From Streptomyces sp. WMMC500 (GTDB taxonomy: Bacteria > Actinomycetota > Actinomycetes > Streptomycetales > Streptomycetaceae), in assembly GCF_027497195.1 (NCBI RefSeq), contig NZ_CP114905.1, forward strand, positions 1,054,001 through 1,118,000: a stretch of DNA of 64,000 nt, written 5' to 3'. The notes beneath the pieces are model-generated. The model made no database searches, was not told the DNA's origin, and saw only the letters and a program-made list of their open reading frames with translations. This document shows, in pieces, positions 25,528-35,031 of the stretch (position 1 is its first letter; every line of letters begins with the position of its first letter). The translations under genes and the position numbers were made by a program.

Positions 25528-26307
25528 ATGGACGCAGACGAGTGGCGGCGCTACGTCACCACCTACCACGACGCCCGACCCGGCATCACCGAGCGGCTCT
25601 TCGCACTCGCCGAGGCGTCCCCGTACACCTGGCTGGCCGAACCGCTGCGCGGCGGCCCGGGCCCGGTGCTCGACCTGGCCTGCGGCTCGGCGCCCACCCG
25701 CGACCTGCTGCCGGACACCGCCTGGCTCGGCGTCGACAGCTCGCGCGGTGAACTCGGCGAGGCGGCCCGCCGGGGGCGCGGCCCGCTGGTGCGGGCGCGC
25801 GCGGACGCCCTGCCGGTGCGCGCGGGCAGCGTCGGCGCGGTGTGCGCGGCGATGTGCCTGCCGGTGGTGACCCCCTTGCCGCGCGTGCTCGGCGAGATCC
25901 GCCGGGTGCTGCGCCCGGGCGGGCGGCTCGCGGCGCTCGTACCGGCGTCCTCGGGGCTGACGGTGGCCGGCGCGGCCGGCTGGGCCCGGGTGATGGGCGC
26001 GCTGCGGGCGGTCCGCCAGCCCTGGCCCAACCCGGACGCCCGCGACGGCCTCGCCGGGCTGCTGCGGGCCGCGGGCTTCCTCGTCCGCTCCGACGAGCGG
26101 CAGGTCTTCACGCTCGCCGTGGAGACACCCCGGGCGGCCGGCCTGCTGGCCGACGCGCTCTACCTCCCGGGTCTGACCGCGCGGCGGGCGGCATCCGCCA
26201 AGCGGTCGCTCGCCCGCTGGGCGCGCCCCGGCCGCCTGCTGCCGTTGCCTCTGCGCCGCATCGTGGCCGAGAGCCCGGCCCCGCACCCCGGCAGGGCGGG
26301 CTCATGA
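25528..26307 (+). CDS. SAM-dependent class I methyltransferase
   Basis: 259 residues from ATG at 25528. Motif I is VLDLACGSAPTRDLL, followed by LGVDSS and a VLRPGGRLAALVPA segment, the usual methyltransferase order; a basic C-terminal tail follows. It has no ArsM-like set of conserved Cys. It overlaps the TVP38 gene by 4 bp. The acceptor is unknown; context beside the MerA-like, phosphatidyltransferase and YnjBCD genes hints at metalloid or lipid chemistry, but this is inference. Confidence 0.78.
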   Translation: MDADEWRRYVTTYHDARPGITERLFALAEASPYTWLAEPLRGGPGPVLDLACGSAPTRDLLPDTAWLGVDSSRGELGEAARRGRGPLVRARADALPVRAGSVGAVCAAMCLPVVTPLPRVLGEIRRVLRPGGRLAALVPASSGLTVAGAAGWARVMGALRAVRQPWPNPDARDGLAGLLRAAGFLVRSDERQVFTLAVETPRAAGLLADALYLPGLTARRAASAKRSLARWARPGRLLPLPLRRIVAESPAPHPGRAGS

Positions 26308-27035
26308 ATCCCGGCGACGACAGCCCGCCGCCCGGGGAGGCGCCCGGGGCGCCCGGCCGCGGCTCCTCCCGCGGCGCCCTCGTCAAGCTGCTCGTCCTGC
26401 TCGCGCTGCTGGCCGGGACAGCCTGCTGGGTCGTCCTGGGCGGGGCCGAGTTGCTGGATGACGTACGCCGCTGGGTGGACGGCCTGGGCGTGTGGGGGCC
26501 GGTCGTCTTCGTCCTCTGCTACGCCCTGGCCGTGACCGTGCTGCTGCCCGGTTCCGTGCTGACGGCGTCCGCGGGGGCGCTGTTCGGGATGGCGGTCGGC
26601 GTGGTGGTCGTGCTGGCGGGCGCCACCGCGAGCGCCGTCGTCTCGTTCGGCCTGGCCCGGTGGCTCGGCCGGCCGGCGGTCGCCCGCTGGACCGGCTCGG
26701 GACGGCTGGCGCGGCTGGACGTCTACCTCGCCCGCCGCGGCTTCGTCGCCATCCTGCTGCTGCGCATGGTCGCGCTCTTCCCCTTCGCCGCCGTCAACTA
26801 CGGCGCGGGGGTGGCCGGGGTGCGGTTCGCCCCGTACGTGGCGGCCACCGCGCTGGGCATCGTGCCGGCCACGGTGGTGTACACGGGGCTGGGCGGGGCG
26901 CTGGGCGACCCGGGCTCGCCGCTGCTGTGGCTCGCGCCTGCGGGCCTGCTGGTGCTGAGCGCCGCCGGCTGGTGGGCGACGAAGCTGCTGCGCGCCCGTA
27001 CCGCGGACGTCAGCGAAGCAGCCGGTAACCGGTGA
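26304..27035 (+). CDS. TVP38/TMEM64 (VTT/DedA-superfamily) membrane protein
   Basis: 243 residues with about six membrane segments after a 25-residue Pro/Gly-rich cytoplasmic head. The VTT signature is clear: LLLRMVALFPFAAVNYGAG followed by FAPYVAATALGIVPATVVY. E. coli YdjX and YdjZ are of this family. Roles in lipid scrambling and oxyanion (selenite) uptake have been proposed for relatives. It is translationally coupled to the methyltransferase and its 3' end overlaps the convergent phosphatidyltransferase gene by 26 bp. Confidence 0.85.
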   Translation: MNPGDDSPPPGEAPGAPGRGSSRGALVKLLVLLALLAGTACWVVLGGAELLDDVRRWVDGLGVWGPVVFVLCYALAVTVLLPGSVLTASAGALFGMAVGVVVVLAGATASAVVSFGLARWLGRPAVARWTGSGRLARLDVYLARRGFVAILLLRMVALFPFAAVNYGAGVAGVRFAPYVAATALGIVPATVVYTGLGGALGDPGSPLLWLAPAGLLVLSAAGWWATKLLRARTADVSEAAGNR

Positions 27036-27627
27036 CGACCCGGTGGGCCGCGGTGACGGCCACGACCGCCGCCCACGCCCACGCGACGGCGTGGGCGTGG
27101 CCCGGCAGCAGGCACCACAGGGTGTGGACCGCGATGGTCTCCGCGCCCTCGGCCAGACCGCCGAGGAAGTTCAGCGAGCGACCGCGGGAGAGCCGGTCGG
27201 CGCTCCGCCCGCGGCCGGTGCGCTCGGCGATCGAGGAGAAGGCGAGGAAGGCCGTGCCGTTGACGTAGTAGGCGAGCAGCACCAGCAGGAACGGCAGCGC
27301 GCCGCCGCCCGCCCCGACCGCGACGCCGACGACGAACGCCCCGTAGCAGAGGAAGTCGGCCGCGATGTCGAGGAATCCGCCCGCCCCGCCGGCGGCGGTG
27401 CCGCGGCGCCGGGCGAGCGGGCCGTCCAGGCCGTCGGCCAGCCGGGAGACCAGCCACAGCACGGCGGCCGTCGTCCACCAGCCGCAGGCCGCCGCCCCGG
27501 CGCCCGCCAGGCCGAGGGCGGCGCCGAGTGCGGTGAGCCGGTTCGGTGTGACGGCCGGGCGGTCCAGCCGGGCGGCGAGCCTGCCCATCGGGCCGGCCAG
27601 CACCGCCCGCGCCCGCGCGTCCAGCAT
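27010..27627 (-). CDS. CDP-alcohol phosphatidyltransferase (YnjF-like)
   Basis: 205 residues with about six membrane helices. The family signature DG-x2-AR-x8-G-x3-D-x3-D is present as DGLDGPLARRRG...GGFLDIAADF (residues ~65-92), with one residue pattern shift. It would join a CDP-linked lipid to an alcohol. E. coli ynjF, of the same family, also lies beside ynjBCD. It is divergent from the transporter operon with 165 bp between. Confidence 0.82.
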   Translation of the reverse strand: MLDARARAVLAGPMGRLAARLDRPAVTPNRLTALGAALGLAGAGAAACGWWTTAAVLWLVSRLADGLDGPLARRRGTAAGGAGGFLDIAADFLCYGAFVVGVAVGAGGGALPFLLVLLAYYVNGTAFLAFSSIAERTGRGRSADRLSRGRSLNFLGGLAEGAETIAVHTLWCLLPGHAHAVAWAWAAVVAVTAAHRVVTGYRLLR

Positions 27628-27792
27628 CAGGGTCCCCCTCCGTACTCCCGCGGCGCGTGCCCGCCGTACCCGCGCACGGTTCCGCGCCCGCCGTCGTGTC
27701 CCATCTCAGCACGGGCGGCGGGCCCGGCGATCTCCGCCGGGTCGTTTCCGCGGATCTGGGTAAGGCAGGGACGACGACAAGGAGTTGCCCGG

Positions 27793-29052
27793 ATGCGGAT
27801 ACGGACTCGGCGGCCCGCCCTGATGCGCGGCCGGAGAGGTGCGGTGGCCTGGACGGGGGCCGCCGCGATGCTGCTGGCGGCCTGCTCGGGCGGCACAGAC
27901 CAGGAGGCGCTGCTGCGGGACTGGTCCGAGCTGCGTGCCGCCGCCCGCGGCCAGACGGTGAACCTCTTCATGTACGGCGGCGACCAGGGGGCCAACGCCT
28001 ACGTCGACGACGAGGTCGTACCGGCGGCGAAGAAGCTCGGCATCGGCGTCAAGCGGGTGCCGGTCGCCGACACCCAGGACGCCGTGCAGAAGGTTCTGGG
28101 CGACGTGCGGGCGGGCAAGGACGGCGGCGGCGCCGTCGACCTGGTGTGGGTCAACGGCGAGAACTTCCGCACCGGCAAGCAGGCCGGCCTGTGGCTGTGC
28201 GGCTACACCGACCTGATGCCCCACCAGAAGTACGTCGACCACTCCGACCCGACCGTCTCCCGGGACTTCGGCACCCCGGTGGACGACTGCGAAACCCCCT
28301 GGAGCAGGGCCCAGTTCGCGTTCGTCTACGACTCCGCCCGGCTGGCGGACCCGCCGCGTACGACGGCCGGGCTCCTCGCCTGGGCCGAGGAGAACCCCGG
28401 GCGCTTCACCTACCCCGCGCCCCCGGACTTCACCGGCTCCGCCTTCGTCCGCCACCTGCTCTACGCCACCGCCCCGGACGGCGACGCGGTCCCGCAGTCC
28501 TACAGCCCGAGCGCGTACGAGCAGGCGACGCCCGCGCTGTGGGAGCGACTCGTCCGGCTGAAGCCGCACCTGTGGCGCGACGGCACCACCTACCCGAAGG
28601 ACGCCGCCGCCCAGGGCGATCTGTTCGCCAACGGCGAGGTGGACGTGACGATGACCTACGGCCCCGCCGAGGTGCCCGGCCTGGTCGCCAGGGGCCACTA
28701 CCCCGAGAGCACCCGGGTGTTCGTGCCCGCGGACGGCACGCTGGGCAACACCAGCTACCTCGCCGTGCCGAAGAACGCCGCGCACCGCGAGGCGGCGCTG
28801 GTGCTGTCCGACCTGATGCTCTCGCCCGCCCTGCAGTACGCCAAGGCGCGGCCCGGCGGCTGGGGCGCGTACACCGTCCTCGACCACGAGCGGCTGCCCG
28901 CGCGCTGGCGGGAGAGGTTCGCCGCCCTCGACACCCCCGCCACGACGCTGCCGATCGAGGAGCTCTCCCGCAACGCCCGGCCGGAGCCGAGCGGCGACTG
29001 GGTGGCCCCGCTGGACAAGGGGTGGAAGCAGCACGTGCCGACGGGCTCATGA
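27793..29052 (+). CDS. ynjB: YnjB-type ABC transporter substrate-binding lipoprotein
   Basis: 419 residues from ATG at 27793. The signal peptide ends in a lipobox (LLAACSG, Cys ~32). The mature protein strongly recalls E. coli YnjB: GQTVNLFMYGGDQGANAY, VDLVWVNGENFRTGKQAGL, and FTYPAPPDFTGSAF. The YnjBCD substrate is not firmly established. It overlaps the first permease gene (ATGA). Position next to sel genes makes a selenium or sulfur oxyanion, or a product of the radical SAM operon, worth testing. Confidence 0.85.
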   Translation: MRIRTRRPALMRGRRGAVAWTGAAAMLLAACSGGTDQEALLRDWSELRAAARGQTVNLFMYGGDQGANAYVDDEVVPAAKKLGIGVKRVPVADTQDAVQKVLGDVRAGKDGGGAVDLVWVNGENFRTGKQAGLWLCGYTDLMPHQKYVDHSDPTVSRDFGTPVDDCETPWSRAQFAFVYDSARLADPPRTTAGLLAWAEENPGRFTYPAPPDFTGSAFVRHLLYATAPDGDAVPQSYSPSAYEQATPALWERLVRLKPHLWRDGTTYPKDAAAQGDLFANGEVDVTMTYGPAEVPGLVARGHYPESTRVFVPADGTLGNTSYLAVPKNAAHREAALVLSDLMLSPALQYAKARPGGWGAYTVLDHERLPARWRERFAALDTPATTLPIEELSRNARPEPSGDWVAPLDKGWKQHVPTGS

Positions 29053-29915
29053 CCCGGCGGCGCACCCGGGGGCTGCTGCTGGTGCTCCCCGCGCTCTCCG
29101 TCGTGGCCCTGGCCGTCTGCGGTCTCGCCCTGGCCGTGCGCGGCAGCCTGGCCGACGGCCTCGGCGAGGGCTGGAGCCCCTCCGCGTACGCCGGGCTGCC
29201 CGGCGACCCGGTCCTCGTCGACTCCCTGCTGCTCAGCCTGAAGATCGCCGCGGCCGCCACGGCGGGATCCGCGGTCCTCGCGCTCGCGGTGGTCGGCGCG
29301 GTCAGCACCGGCCGGCGCTCCCGGGGCGCCGTGGAGGCGGTGGCCCGGGCCACGCTCGCCGTGCCGCACGCCCTGGCCGCCGCCGCCTTCGCCCTGCTGC
29401 TGGCCGGCTCGGGACTCGTCTCCCGCCTCGCCCGGGCCGCCGGCTGGACCGACGAGCCGGCCGACTTCCCCGCGCTCGTCGCCGGCGAGGGCCAGATCGC
29501 CATCGTCCTCGGCTACGTCTGGAAAGAAGCGCCGTTCGTCATCCTGATGCTGCTGGCCGCGCACACACCCGCCGTACGCGACCTGGAGACCGCGGTACGC
29601 ACCCTGGGCGCCGGCCGCCGGCAGCGGCTGCGGCACGTCACCTGGCCGCTGCTGGCGCCCGCCCTGCTGGAGGCGTGCCTGCTGGTCTTCGCGTTCACCT
29701 TCGCCGCCTACGAGATACCCGCCCTGCTCGGCGCGACCGCACCCCGCGCGCTGCCGGTGGAGGCGGTGGAGCTGTACCGCTCGGTCGAACTGGCGGACCG
29801 GCCGCGCGCCCTGGCGCTCGCCGTGGTCATCGGCGCGGTCGTCGCGCTGGCCGCCCTCGCCGCCGCGGTGATCTCCCGGCGGCTGCTGCGCGCACGGGTC
29901 GGGGCCGGCCGGTGA
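29049..29915 (+). CDS. ABC permease (first half of a YnjC-type pair)
   Basis: 288 residues with six membrane segments and an EAA-like loop (DLETAVRTLGAGRRQRLRHV, near residue 180). In E. coli the two permease halves are fused in one ~500-residue YnjC; here they are split into two coupled genes, overlapping by 4 bp. It forms the channel with the next gene. Confidence 0.82.
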   Translation: MTRRRTRGLLLVLPALSVVALAVCGLALAVRGSLADGLGEGWSPSAYAGLPGDPVLVDSLLLSLKIAAAATAGSAVLALAVVGAVSTGRRSRGAVEAVARATLAVPHALAAAAFALLLAGSGLVSRLARAAGWTDEPADFPALVAGEGQIAIVLGYVWKEAPFVILMLLAAHTPAVRDLETAVRTLGAGRRQRLRHVTWPLLAPALLEACLLVFAFTFAAYEIPALLGATAPRALPVEAVELYRSVELADRPRALALAVVIGAVVALAALAAAVISRRLLRARVGAGR

Positions 29916-30757
29916 ACGGGCTGAACAGGGTGGGGCGGGCCGCCGGCTTCGCGGTCCTCGCGGTCTGGGTGGCGGCCCCCCTGCTGCCGCTGCTGGTGTG
30001 GGCGTTCGCCGGCCGCTGGGTGTATCCGGCGCTGCTGCCGCAGGACTTCTCCACCCGGGCCTGGACCCGGGTGGCGGACCCGCAGCAGCACGTCCTCGAA
30101 GCGCTCGGCACCTCCCTGGCGCTGGCCTCCTGCACCGCCCTCGCCGGTACCGCGCTCGGCGCGCTCGCCGCCCGCGGCCTGGTGCTGTACGCGCCGCCGG
30201 CCGCGGGGCTGCTGCGGGTGGTGCTGCTGGCGCCGGTGCTGGTGCCGCCCTTCGCGCTCGCCGTGGGCGTGCAGGAGATGTTCGTACGCGCCGGCCTCGC
30301 CGACCACGCCGTCGGGGTGGCGCTGGTGCACCTGGTGCCCGCGCTGCCGTACACGGTGCTCGTGATGACCGGGGCCTACGCCACCTACGACGTCCGGACG
30401 GAGCAGGCGGCGCGGACGCTCGGCGCGTCGCGCACCGCCGTGCTGCGCCACGTCACCCTGCCGACGCTGGCCCCGGCGCTGCTGGCCGCGGCCACGCTGG
30501 CCTTCCTGGTGTCCTGGAGCGAGTACCTGATGACCGTGCTCGTCGGCGGCGGGCTGGTGACCACGCTGCCGCTGCTGCTGTTCTCCACCGCGGCCGGCGG
30601 CGGCAACCAGCCGCTGACCGCGGTGCTGGGCATCCTCGTCGCCGTACCCCCGGTCCTGCTGTTCGGCCTGGCCGCCGCGCTCCTGCGGCGCCACCGTGCA
30701 CCCTGGGCCGAGGCCGTCCCGCCGTCACCGCGCACCGGAAGGGCCGCCGCCTCGTGA
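29912..30757 (+). CDS. ABC permease (second half of a YnjC-type pair)
   Basis: 281 residues, GTG start overlapping the previous stop. Six membrane segments and an EAA-type loop (RTEQAARTLGASRTAVLRHV). It pairs with the preceding permease and overlaps the ATPase gene by 4 bp. Confidence 0.82.
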   Translation: MNGLNRVGRAAGFAVLAVWVAAPLLPLLVWAFAGRWVYPALLPQDFSTRAWTRVADPQQHVLEALGTSLALASCTALAGTALGALAARGLVLYAPPAAGLLRVVLLAPVLVPPFALAVGVQEMFVRAGLADHAVGVALVHLVPALPYTVLVMTGAYATYDVRTEQAARTLGASRTAVLRHVTLPTLAPALLAAATLAFLVSWSEYLMTVLVGGGLVTTLPLLLFSTAAGGGNQPLTAVLGILVAVPPVLLFGLAAALLRRHRAPWAEAVPPSPRTGRAAAS

Positions 30758-31821
30758 CCTCGACCCCGCCCGCCCCGGCCGGCGGCCTGCGCCTGTCCGG
30801 CGTCACCGTCACCCACCCCGGCCCGCACGGGCGCCGGGCCACCGTCCTCGACGGCCTCGACCTGGCCGTCGCGGACGGCCGGCTGCTCGCCCTGCTGGGC
30901 CCGTCCGGCTGCGGCAAGACCACCACCGTGCAGGTGATATCCGGGCTGCTGCCGCCCGACCACGGCACCGTCCACGTCGACGGCCGGGACGTCACCCGAA
31001 CACCCCCCGAGCGCCGCGGCGCCGCCGTCGTCTTCCAGCAGCCGATGCTGCTGCCGCACCGCACCGCGCTCGACAACGTGGCCCTCCCGGCCCGGCTGCG
31101 CGGGCAGCGCCGCGGCGCGGCCCGTACGGCCGCCCGCGAGGAACTGGCGCGCGTCGGCCTGACGGAGCTGGCCGACCGCTACCCGCGCCAGCTCTCCGGC
31201 GGCCAGGCCCAGCGGGTCGCGCTGGCCCGCGCGCTGGCCGCCCGGCCCCGGGTGCTGCTGCTCGACGAACCCTTCAGCGCCCTGGACACCGGGCTGCGGC
31301 ACGACATGCGCGACCTGCTCACCTCGGTGCAGCGGCAACTGCGCCTGACCACCGTGCTCGTCACCCACGACCGGTCCGAGGCCGCCGCCGTCGCCGACAC
31401 CGTCGCCCTCCTGCACGGCGGCGGCGTGCTGCAGCACGCACCGGCCGCCGACCTCCACGCCCGCCCCGCCTCCCGCACGGTGGCCCGCTTCCTCGGCGCC
31501 CCCACCGCACTCCCCGGCACGGTCACCGGCACCGGACACTTCGCCTGCGCACTCGGCCGTCTGACGCTGCCCGCCGCGGTCCGCCACCGCGGCCCGGGCT
31601 ACCTCGTCATCAGGCCCGAGACGGTCACGCTGAGCGAGGACCCCGACGCGGTTCCCGCCACGGTACGCACCGTGCGCCCGGACGGCGCCTTCACCGCCCT
31701 GGAGGCGGAGACGAAGGCCGGCCCCGTCCACGCCCTGCTCCCGCCGGGCCCGTCCCCGGCCGTCGGCGAACGTGTCCGGCTGCGGCTGCCCGTGGCACAC
31801 CGCTGGGTGACGCCCGGCTGA
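30754..31821 (+). CDS. ynjD: ABC transporter ATPase (YnjD-like)
   Basis: 355 residues from GTG at 30754, overlapping the permease stop. Walker A GPSGCGKTTT, Q-loop VVFQQPML, signature LSGGQAQRVALARAL, Walker B VLLLDEPFSALD and H-loop VTHDRSEA are all intact. A C-terminal TOBE-like region (residues ~260-355) follows, which E. coli YnjD, as I recall it, lacks. It completes a self-contained importer, in contrast to the ATPase-less sugar systems in this window. It converges on selB with 27 bp between. Confidence 0.85.
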   Translation: MTSTPPAPAGGLRLSGVTVTHPGPHGRRATVLDGLDLAVADGRLLALLGPSGCGKTTTVQVISGLLPPDHGTVHVDGRDVTRTPPERRGAAVVFQQPMLLPHRTALDNVALPARLRGQRRGAARTAAREELARVGLTELADRYPRQLSGGQAQRVALARALAARPRVLLLDEPFSALDTGLRHDMRDLLTSVQRQLRLTTVLVTHDRSEAAAVADTVALLHGGGVLQHAPAADLHARPASRTVARFLGAPTALPGTVTGTGHFACALGRLTLPAAVRHRGPGYLVIRPETVTLSEDPDAVPATVRTVRPDGAFTALEAETKAGPVHALLPPGPSPAVGERVRLRLPVAHRWVTPG

Positions 31822-31848
31822 CGCCACCGGCACGGCGGGCGGCAGCCC

Positions 31849-33669
31849 TCACCCGCCGTCCGTGACGGTCCGGCGGCCGTCGGGGTGGCGGCGGGTGCGG
31901 CCGGTCGCGTCGAGGGTTTCCAGGAGGGGGATCGCGACGCGGCGGCTGACGGCGAGGGCGCGGGCGGCCTCGCCGACCGTGAACGGCTGGGGCACGGCGG
32001 CGAGTCGCCGGGCGGCGCGGCCCACGGACCCGGCGGGGAGGTGGACCGCGCCCACCCGCTCCAGCGCGCCGCGGCGCACCAGCAGACTCAACGCCTCGGG
32101 CGTGAGCCCCAGTTCGTCCAGCCGCCGCCGGGTGGGGGCCTGGAACGGGGCGGACCGCAGCTCGTCGAGCAGCCGCTGCCACGCGGCGGCGACCGCCGCG
32201 GGGAGCCCGTCCGCCTCGTCCGCGCGGTAGAGCCTGCCGTCGCGCTGGACCAGGTCGGCACCGGCCGCGGCGGCCAGGCGGTCCCAGGCGGTGTCCGGCG
32301 GCAACGCGAGGAGTCGACGGGCCTGGGCGACCGGGAGTCCCGGGTCGTCGGGGTGGGCCTCGGCGTGGTCCCGCACCGCCGCGGCCAGGGTGGCGCCCAG
32401 CCGTTCCGCGTGCCCTCCGTCGATCAGCCAGGGCGCGCCGTCCGCGTCGACGGCGTAGCCCTGCGCGGCGAGTCGGCGCCGTTCGTCCAGGCCGACGGCG
32501 GCCAGCCGCGCGGCGGGGTCGGTGGGCTCGGTGACGCCGGCCAGTTGGCGCGCGCGGGTGGCGGCGGCTCCCCGTCCCGACAGCGGGGGCGGCTCCGGAT
32601 CCAGCACCGTCGCGCCGACCAGCAGTCGGGATCCCGGGTCGCGGAGCAGCAGCCGGTCGCCGACGTGGAGCGGCAGCGGGGTGCGCAGGGTGAGGCGTGC
32701 GGCCTCGTGACCCAGTGGCCGCAGCCGCGCGCTGGTTGCGGCGGTGCCGCAGTGGACGAGGGGTTCGGCCGGCAGGCGGGCAGGCTCACGGCCGCGGGCC
32801 GTCCGGCCCGTCGGTGCGTAACGGACGTCCACGCGGTCCGTGGTCCACCACCGCTCCGGCGTGAGGAGCGCGTTTCCCCTGCCGACCTGGTCGGCGGTGA
32901 CGCGGCGGAGGTTGACGGCGACGCGGGCGGGGCCGGTCACCCGGGGAACGGCGTGGCCGAGGCTCTCCAGGCCGCGTACCTGAACGGTGCGACCGGCGGG
33001 GGCGAGGTGCAGGGTGTCGCCCTCGGCGAGGGTTCCGGCGGCGAGGGTGCCGGTGACGACCGTGCCGGCGCCCGCCACGCTGAACGCCCGGTCCAGCCAC
33101 AGCCGTACGGGGGCCGCCGGATCGGGCGGCGGCCGGGCGGCGGCCAGCGCGTCGAGTTCGCCCAGGAGCAGGTCGAGCCCTTCGCCGGTGCGGGCGCTGA
33201 CGGCGACGGCCGGGGTGCCGGCGAGGCCGGTGCCGGAGGTCCGTTCCACCGTCTCCGCGAGGGCCGGTGCGGGGTCGGCGAGGTCGGCGCGGGTGACGAC
33301 CCGCAGCCCGGCGCGCACGCCGAACGCGTCGAGGGCGGCGAGGTGTTCGGCGGTCTGCCGGCGCCAGCCCTCCTCGGCGGAGACCACCAGCAGCACGGCG
33401 GGCGCGGTGGCGATTCCGGCGAAGGTGGTGGCCAGATAGCGGTGGTGGCCGGGCACGTCGACGAAGGCGAGGGTGCGCCCGCTGGGCGCGGTGGTCCAGG
33501 CGAAGCCCAGGTCGAGGGTGAGGCCGCGGCGGCGCTCCTCGGCGAGCCGGTCGGGGTCGGTGCCGGTGAGGGCGCGCACCAGCGTCGACTTGCCGTGGTC
33601 GACGTGGCCGGCGGTCGCGATCACCAGGCCGGGGGCGGCGGTCACGCCTTCCCCGGGGGCGGCGGTCAC
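31849..33669 (-). CDS. selB: Selenocysteine-specific elongation factor SelB
   Basis: 606 residues from a GTG that overlaps the selA stop (GTGA). GTPase motifs: GHVDHGKST, DVPGHHRY and a TRADL-type guanine site; EF-Tu-like domains 2-3 (DRAFSVAGAGTVVTGTLAAGTL) follow, then C-terminal winged helices (residues ~430-606) that bind the SECIS hairpin in selenoprotein mRNAs. It brings Sec-tRNA to in-frame UGA. Three GTG codons (33669, 33645, 33627) could serve as starts because of a 21-bp tandem repeat; the first is best coupled to selA, the third matches the usual protein N-terminus. Confidence 0.93.
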   Translation of the reverse strand: MTAAPGEGVTAAPGLVIATAGHVDHGKSTLVRALTGTDPDRLAEERRRGLTLDLGFAWTTAPSGRTLAFVDVPGHHRYLATTFAGIATAPAVLLVVSAEEGWRRQTAEHLAALDAFGVRAGLRVVTRADLADPAPALAETVERTSGTGLAGTPAVAVSARTGEGLDLLLGELDALAAARPPPDPAAPVRLWLDRAFSVAGAGTVVTGTLAAGTLAEGDTLHLAPAGRTVQVRGLESLGHAVPRVTGPARVAVNLRRVTADQVGRGNALLTPERWWTTDRVDVRYAPTGRTARGREPARLPAEPLVHCGTAATSARLRPLGHEAARLTLRTPLPLHVGDRLLLRDPGSRLLVGATVLDPEPPPLSGRGAAATRARQLAGVTEPTDPAARLAAVGLDERRRLAAQGYAVDADGAPWLIDGGHAERLGATLAAAVRDHAEAHPDDPGLPVAQARRLLALPPDTAWDRLAAAAGADLVQRDGRLYRADEADGLPAAVAAAWQRLLDELRSAPFQAPTRRRLDELGLTPEALSLLVRRGALERVGAVHLPAGSVGRAARRLAAVPQPFTVGEAARALAVSRRVAIPLLETLDATGRTRRHPDGRRTVTDGG

Positions 33670-33673
33670 GCCT
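33629..33673. repeat. Two copies of a 21-bp direct repeat, 24-bp period, at the selA/selB junction
   Basis: 33629-33649 and 33653-33673 are identical. The repeat duplicates the junction, so SelB gains an eight-residue VTAAPGEG unit and a second GTG start behind a purine-rich site. Confidence 0.85.
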
Positions 33674-34973
33674 CCTCCGGCGGCGCGGTCACCGCGAGAA
33701 CGGCGGCGAGCAGCGTCACGTCCTCCTCCTCGGGAACGGTCCGCAGGTCGAGCAGCAGCCGGTCGCCGTGGACGCGGCCGACGACGGCCGGGTCGCCGGA
33801 GCGCAGCGGCCCGGCGAGGGGGGCGGGCAGCGCGACGGCGGCGCTCGGCAGGGTGACGCCGGGCGCTCCCCCGCCGCCGACCCGGGCCTCGCTGGGCAGC
33901 GCCTCGGCGGCGACGCCCCGTTCGGTGAGCCGGGCCGCCAGCATCTCGGCGCGGGCGGCGAGTTCCGCCTTCCGTACCGCCAGGGCCCGTGCCACCGGAG
34001 GTGGGGGGCCGAGGACGGTGGCCTCCAGGGCGGCGAGGGTCAGTTTGTCGACGCGCAGTGCGCGGGCCAGCGGATGGGTGCGGAGCCGCTCGACGAGGTC
34101 GCGCCGGCCGAGCAGCAGGCCCGCCTGCGGACCGCCGAGCAGCTTGTCCGCGCTGGCGGTGACCAGGTCGGCGCCCTGGTCGAGGGAGGTCGCGGCGTCG
34201 GGCTCGTCGGGCAGCGCGGGATGTGGCCGCAAGAGCCCGGAGCCGATGTCGTGGACCAGCGGGACGCCCAGCGTGGCGAGGTGGGCGAGGGAAACGGAGG
34301 ACACGAAGCCGGTGGTCAGGAAGTTGGAGGGGTGCACCTTGAGCACGAGGGCGGTGTCGGGGCCGACGGCGCGCGCGTAGTCGTCGAGGTGGGTGCGGTT
34401 GGTGGTGCCGACCTCGACCAGCCGGGCGCCGGTGCTCTCCACCAGCTCGGGGAGGCGGAACCCGTCGCCGATCTCTACCAGTTCGCCCCGGCTGATGAGG
34501 ATTTCGCCGTTCCCGGCGAGGGCGGTGGCGGCGAGCACCAGTGCGGCGGCGTTGTTGTTGACCAGATGGACCGCCTCCGCGTTCGGGACTGCCGCGGCGA
34601 GGGCGGCAAGCGCGCCCCTCCCCCGCCGGGCCCGGCGCCCGTCGCTCAGGTCGAACTCCACGTCCGTGGGACCGGACGCGGCCCGCAACGCCTCGGTGGC
34701 GGCGGCGGAGAGCGGCGCGCGGCCGAGGTTGGTGTGCACGACGACGCCGGTGGCGTTCACCACCGGGCGCAGCGAGGTGGCGTGCCGGGGCAGGTCGGCG
34801 ACGGCCGCGTCGGCGGCCTCTTCGGGGGCCACCAGGCCGGCGCGCACGCGGTGTTGGACCTCTGCGACGGCGCGACGGACCAGGGTGCGCCCCAACCGCA
34901 GGGCGGCGTCGGCGAGTCGGGGGTCGGCGAGCAGGGCGTCGGTGCGCGGAACACGGCGTCTGGCGTCCGTCAA
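33666..34973 (-). CDS. selA: L-seryl-tRNA(Sec) selenium transferase SelA
   Basis: 435 residues from TTG at 34971-34973, chosen because GGGGAGG lies six bases upstream and the length then matches the family; the frame stays open through the tRNA gene but that part is not protein. PLP-enzyme features: VVNATGVVVHTNLGRAPLS, VHLVNNNAAAL, and the PLP-lysine motif ASADKLLGGPQAG. It turns Ser-tRNA(Sec) into Sec-tRNA(Sec) using selenophosphate from SelD. It is coupled to selB and follows the tRNA-Sec gene on the same strand. Confidence 0.92.
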   Translation of the reverse strand: MTDARRRVPRTDALLADPRLADAALRLGRTLVRRAVAEVQHRVRAGLVAPEEAADAAVADLPRHATSLRPVVNATGVVVHTNLGRAPLSAAATEALRAASGPTDVEFDLSDGRRARRGRGALAALAAAVPNAEAVHLVNNNAAALVLAATALAGNGEILISRGELVEIGDGFRLPELVESTGARLVEVGTTNRTHLDDYARAVGPDTALVLKVHPSNFLTTGFVSSVSLAHLATLGVPLVHDIGSGLLRPHPALPDEPDAATSLDQGADLVTASADKLLGGPQAGLLLGRRDLVERLRTHPLARALRVDKLTLAALEATVLGPPPPVARALAVRKAELAARAEMLAARLTERGVAAEALPSEARVGGGGAPGVTLPSAAVALPAPLAGPLRSGDPAVVGRVHGDRLLLDLRTVPEEEDVTLLAAVLAVTAPPEEA

Positions 34974-35031
34974 CGCCGGCCTCCCCGGTGGTGTGCGGAA
35001 CGGACTCGGAGCTTCGAGGGGGCTGTGTCGG

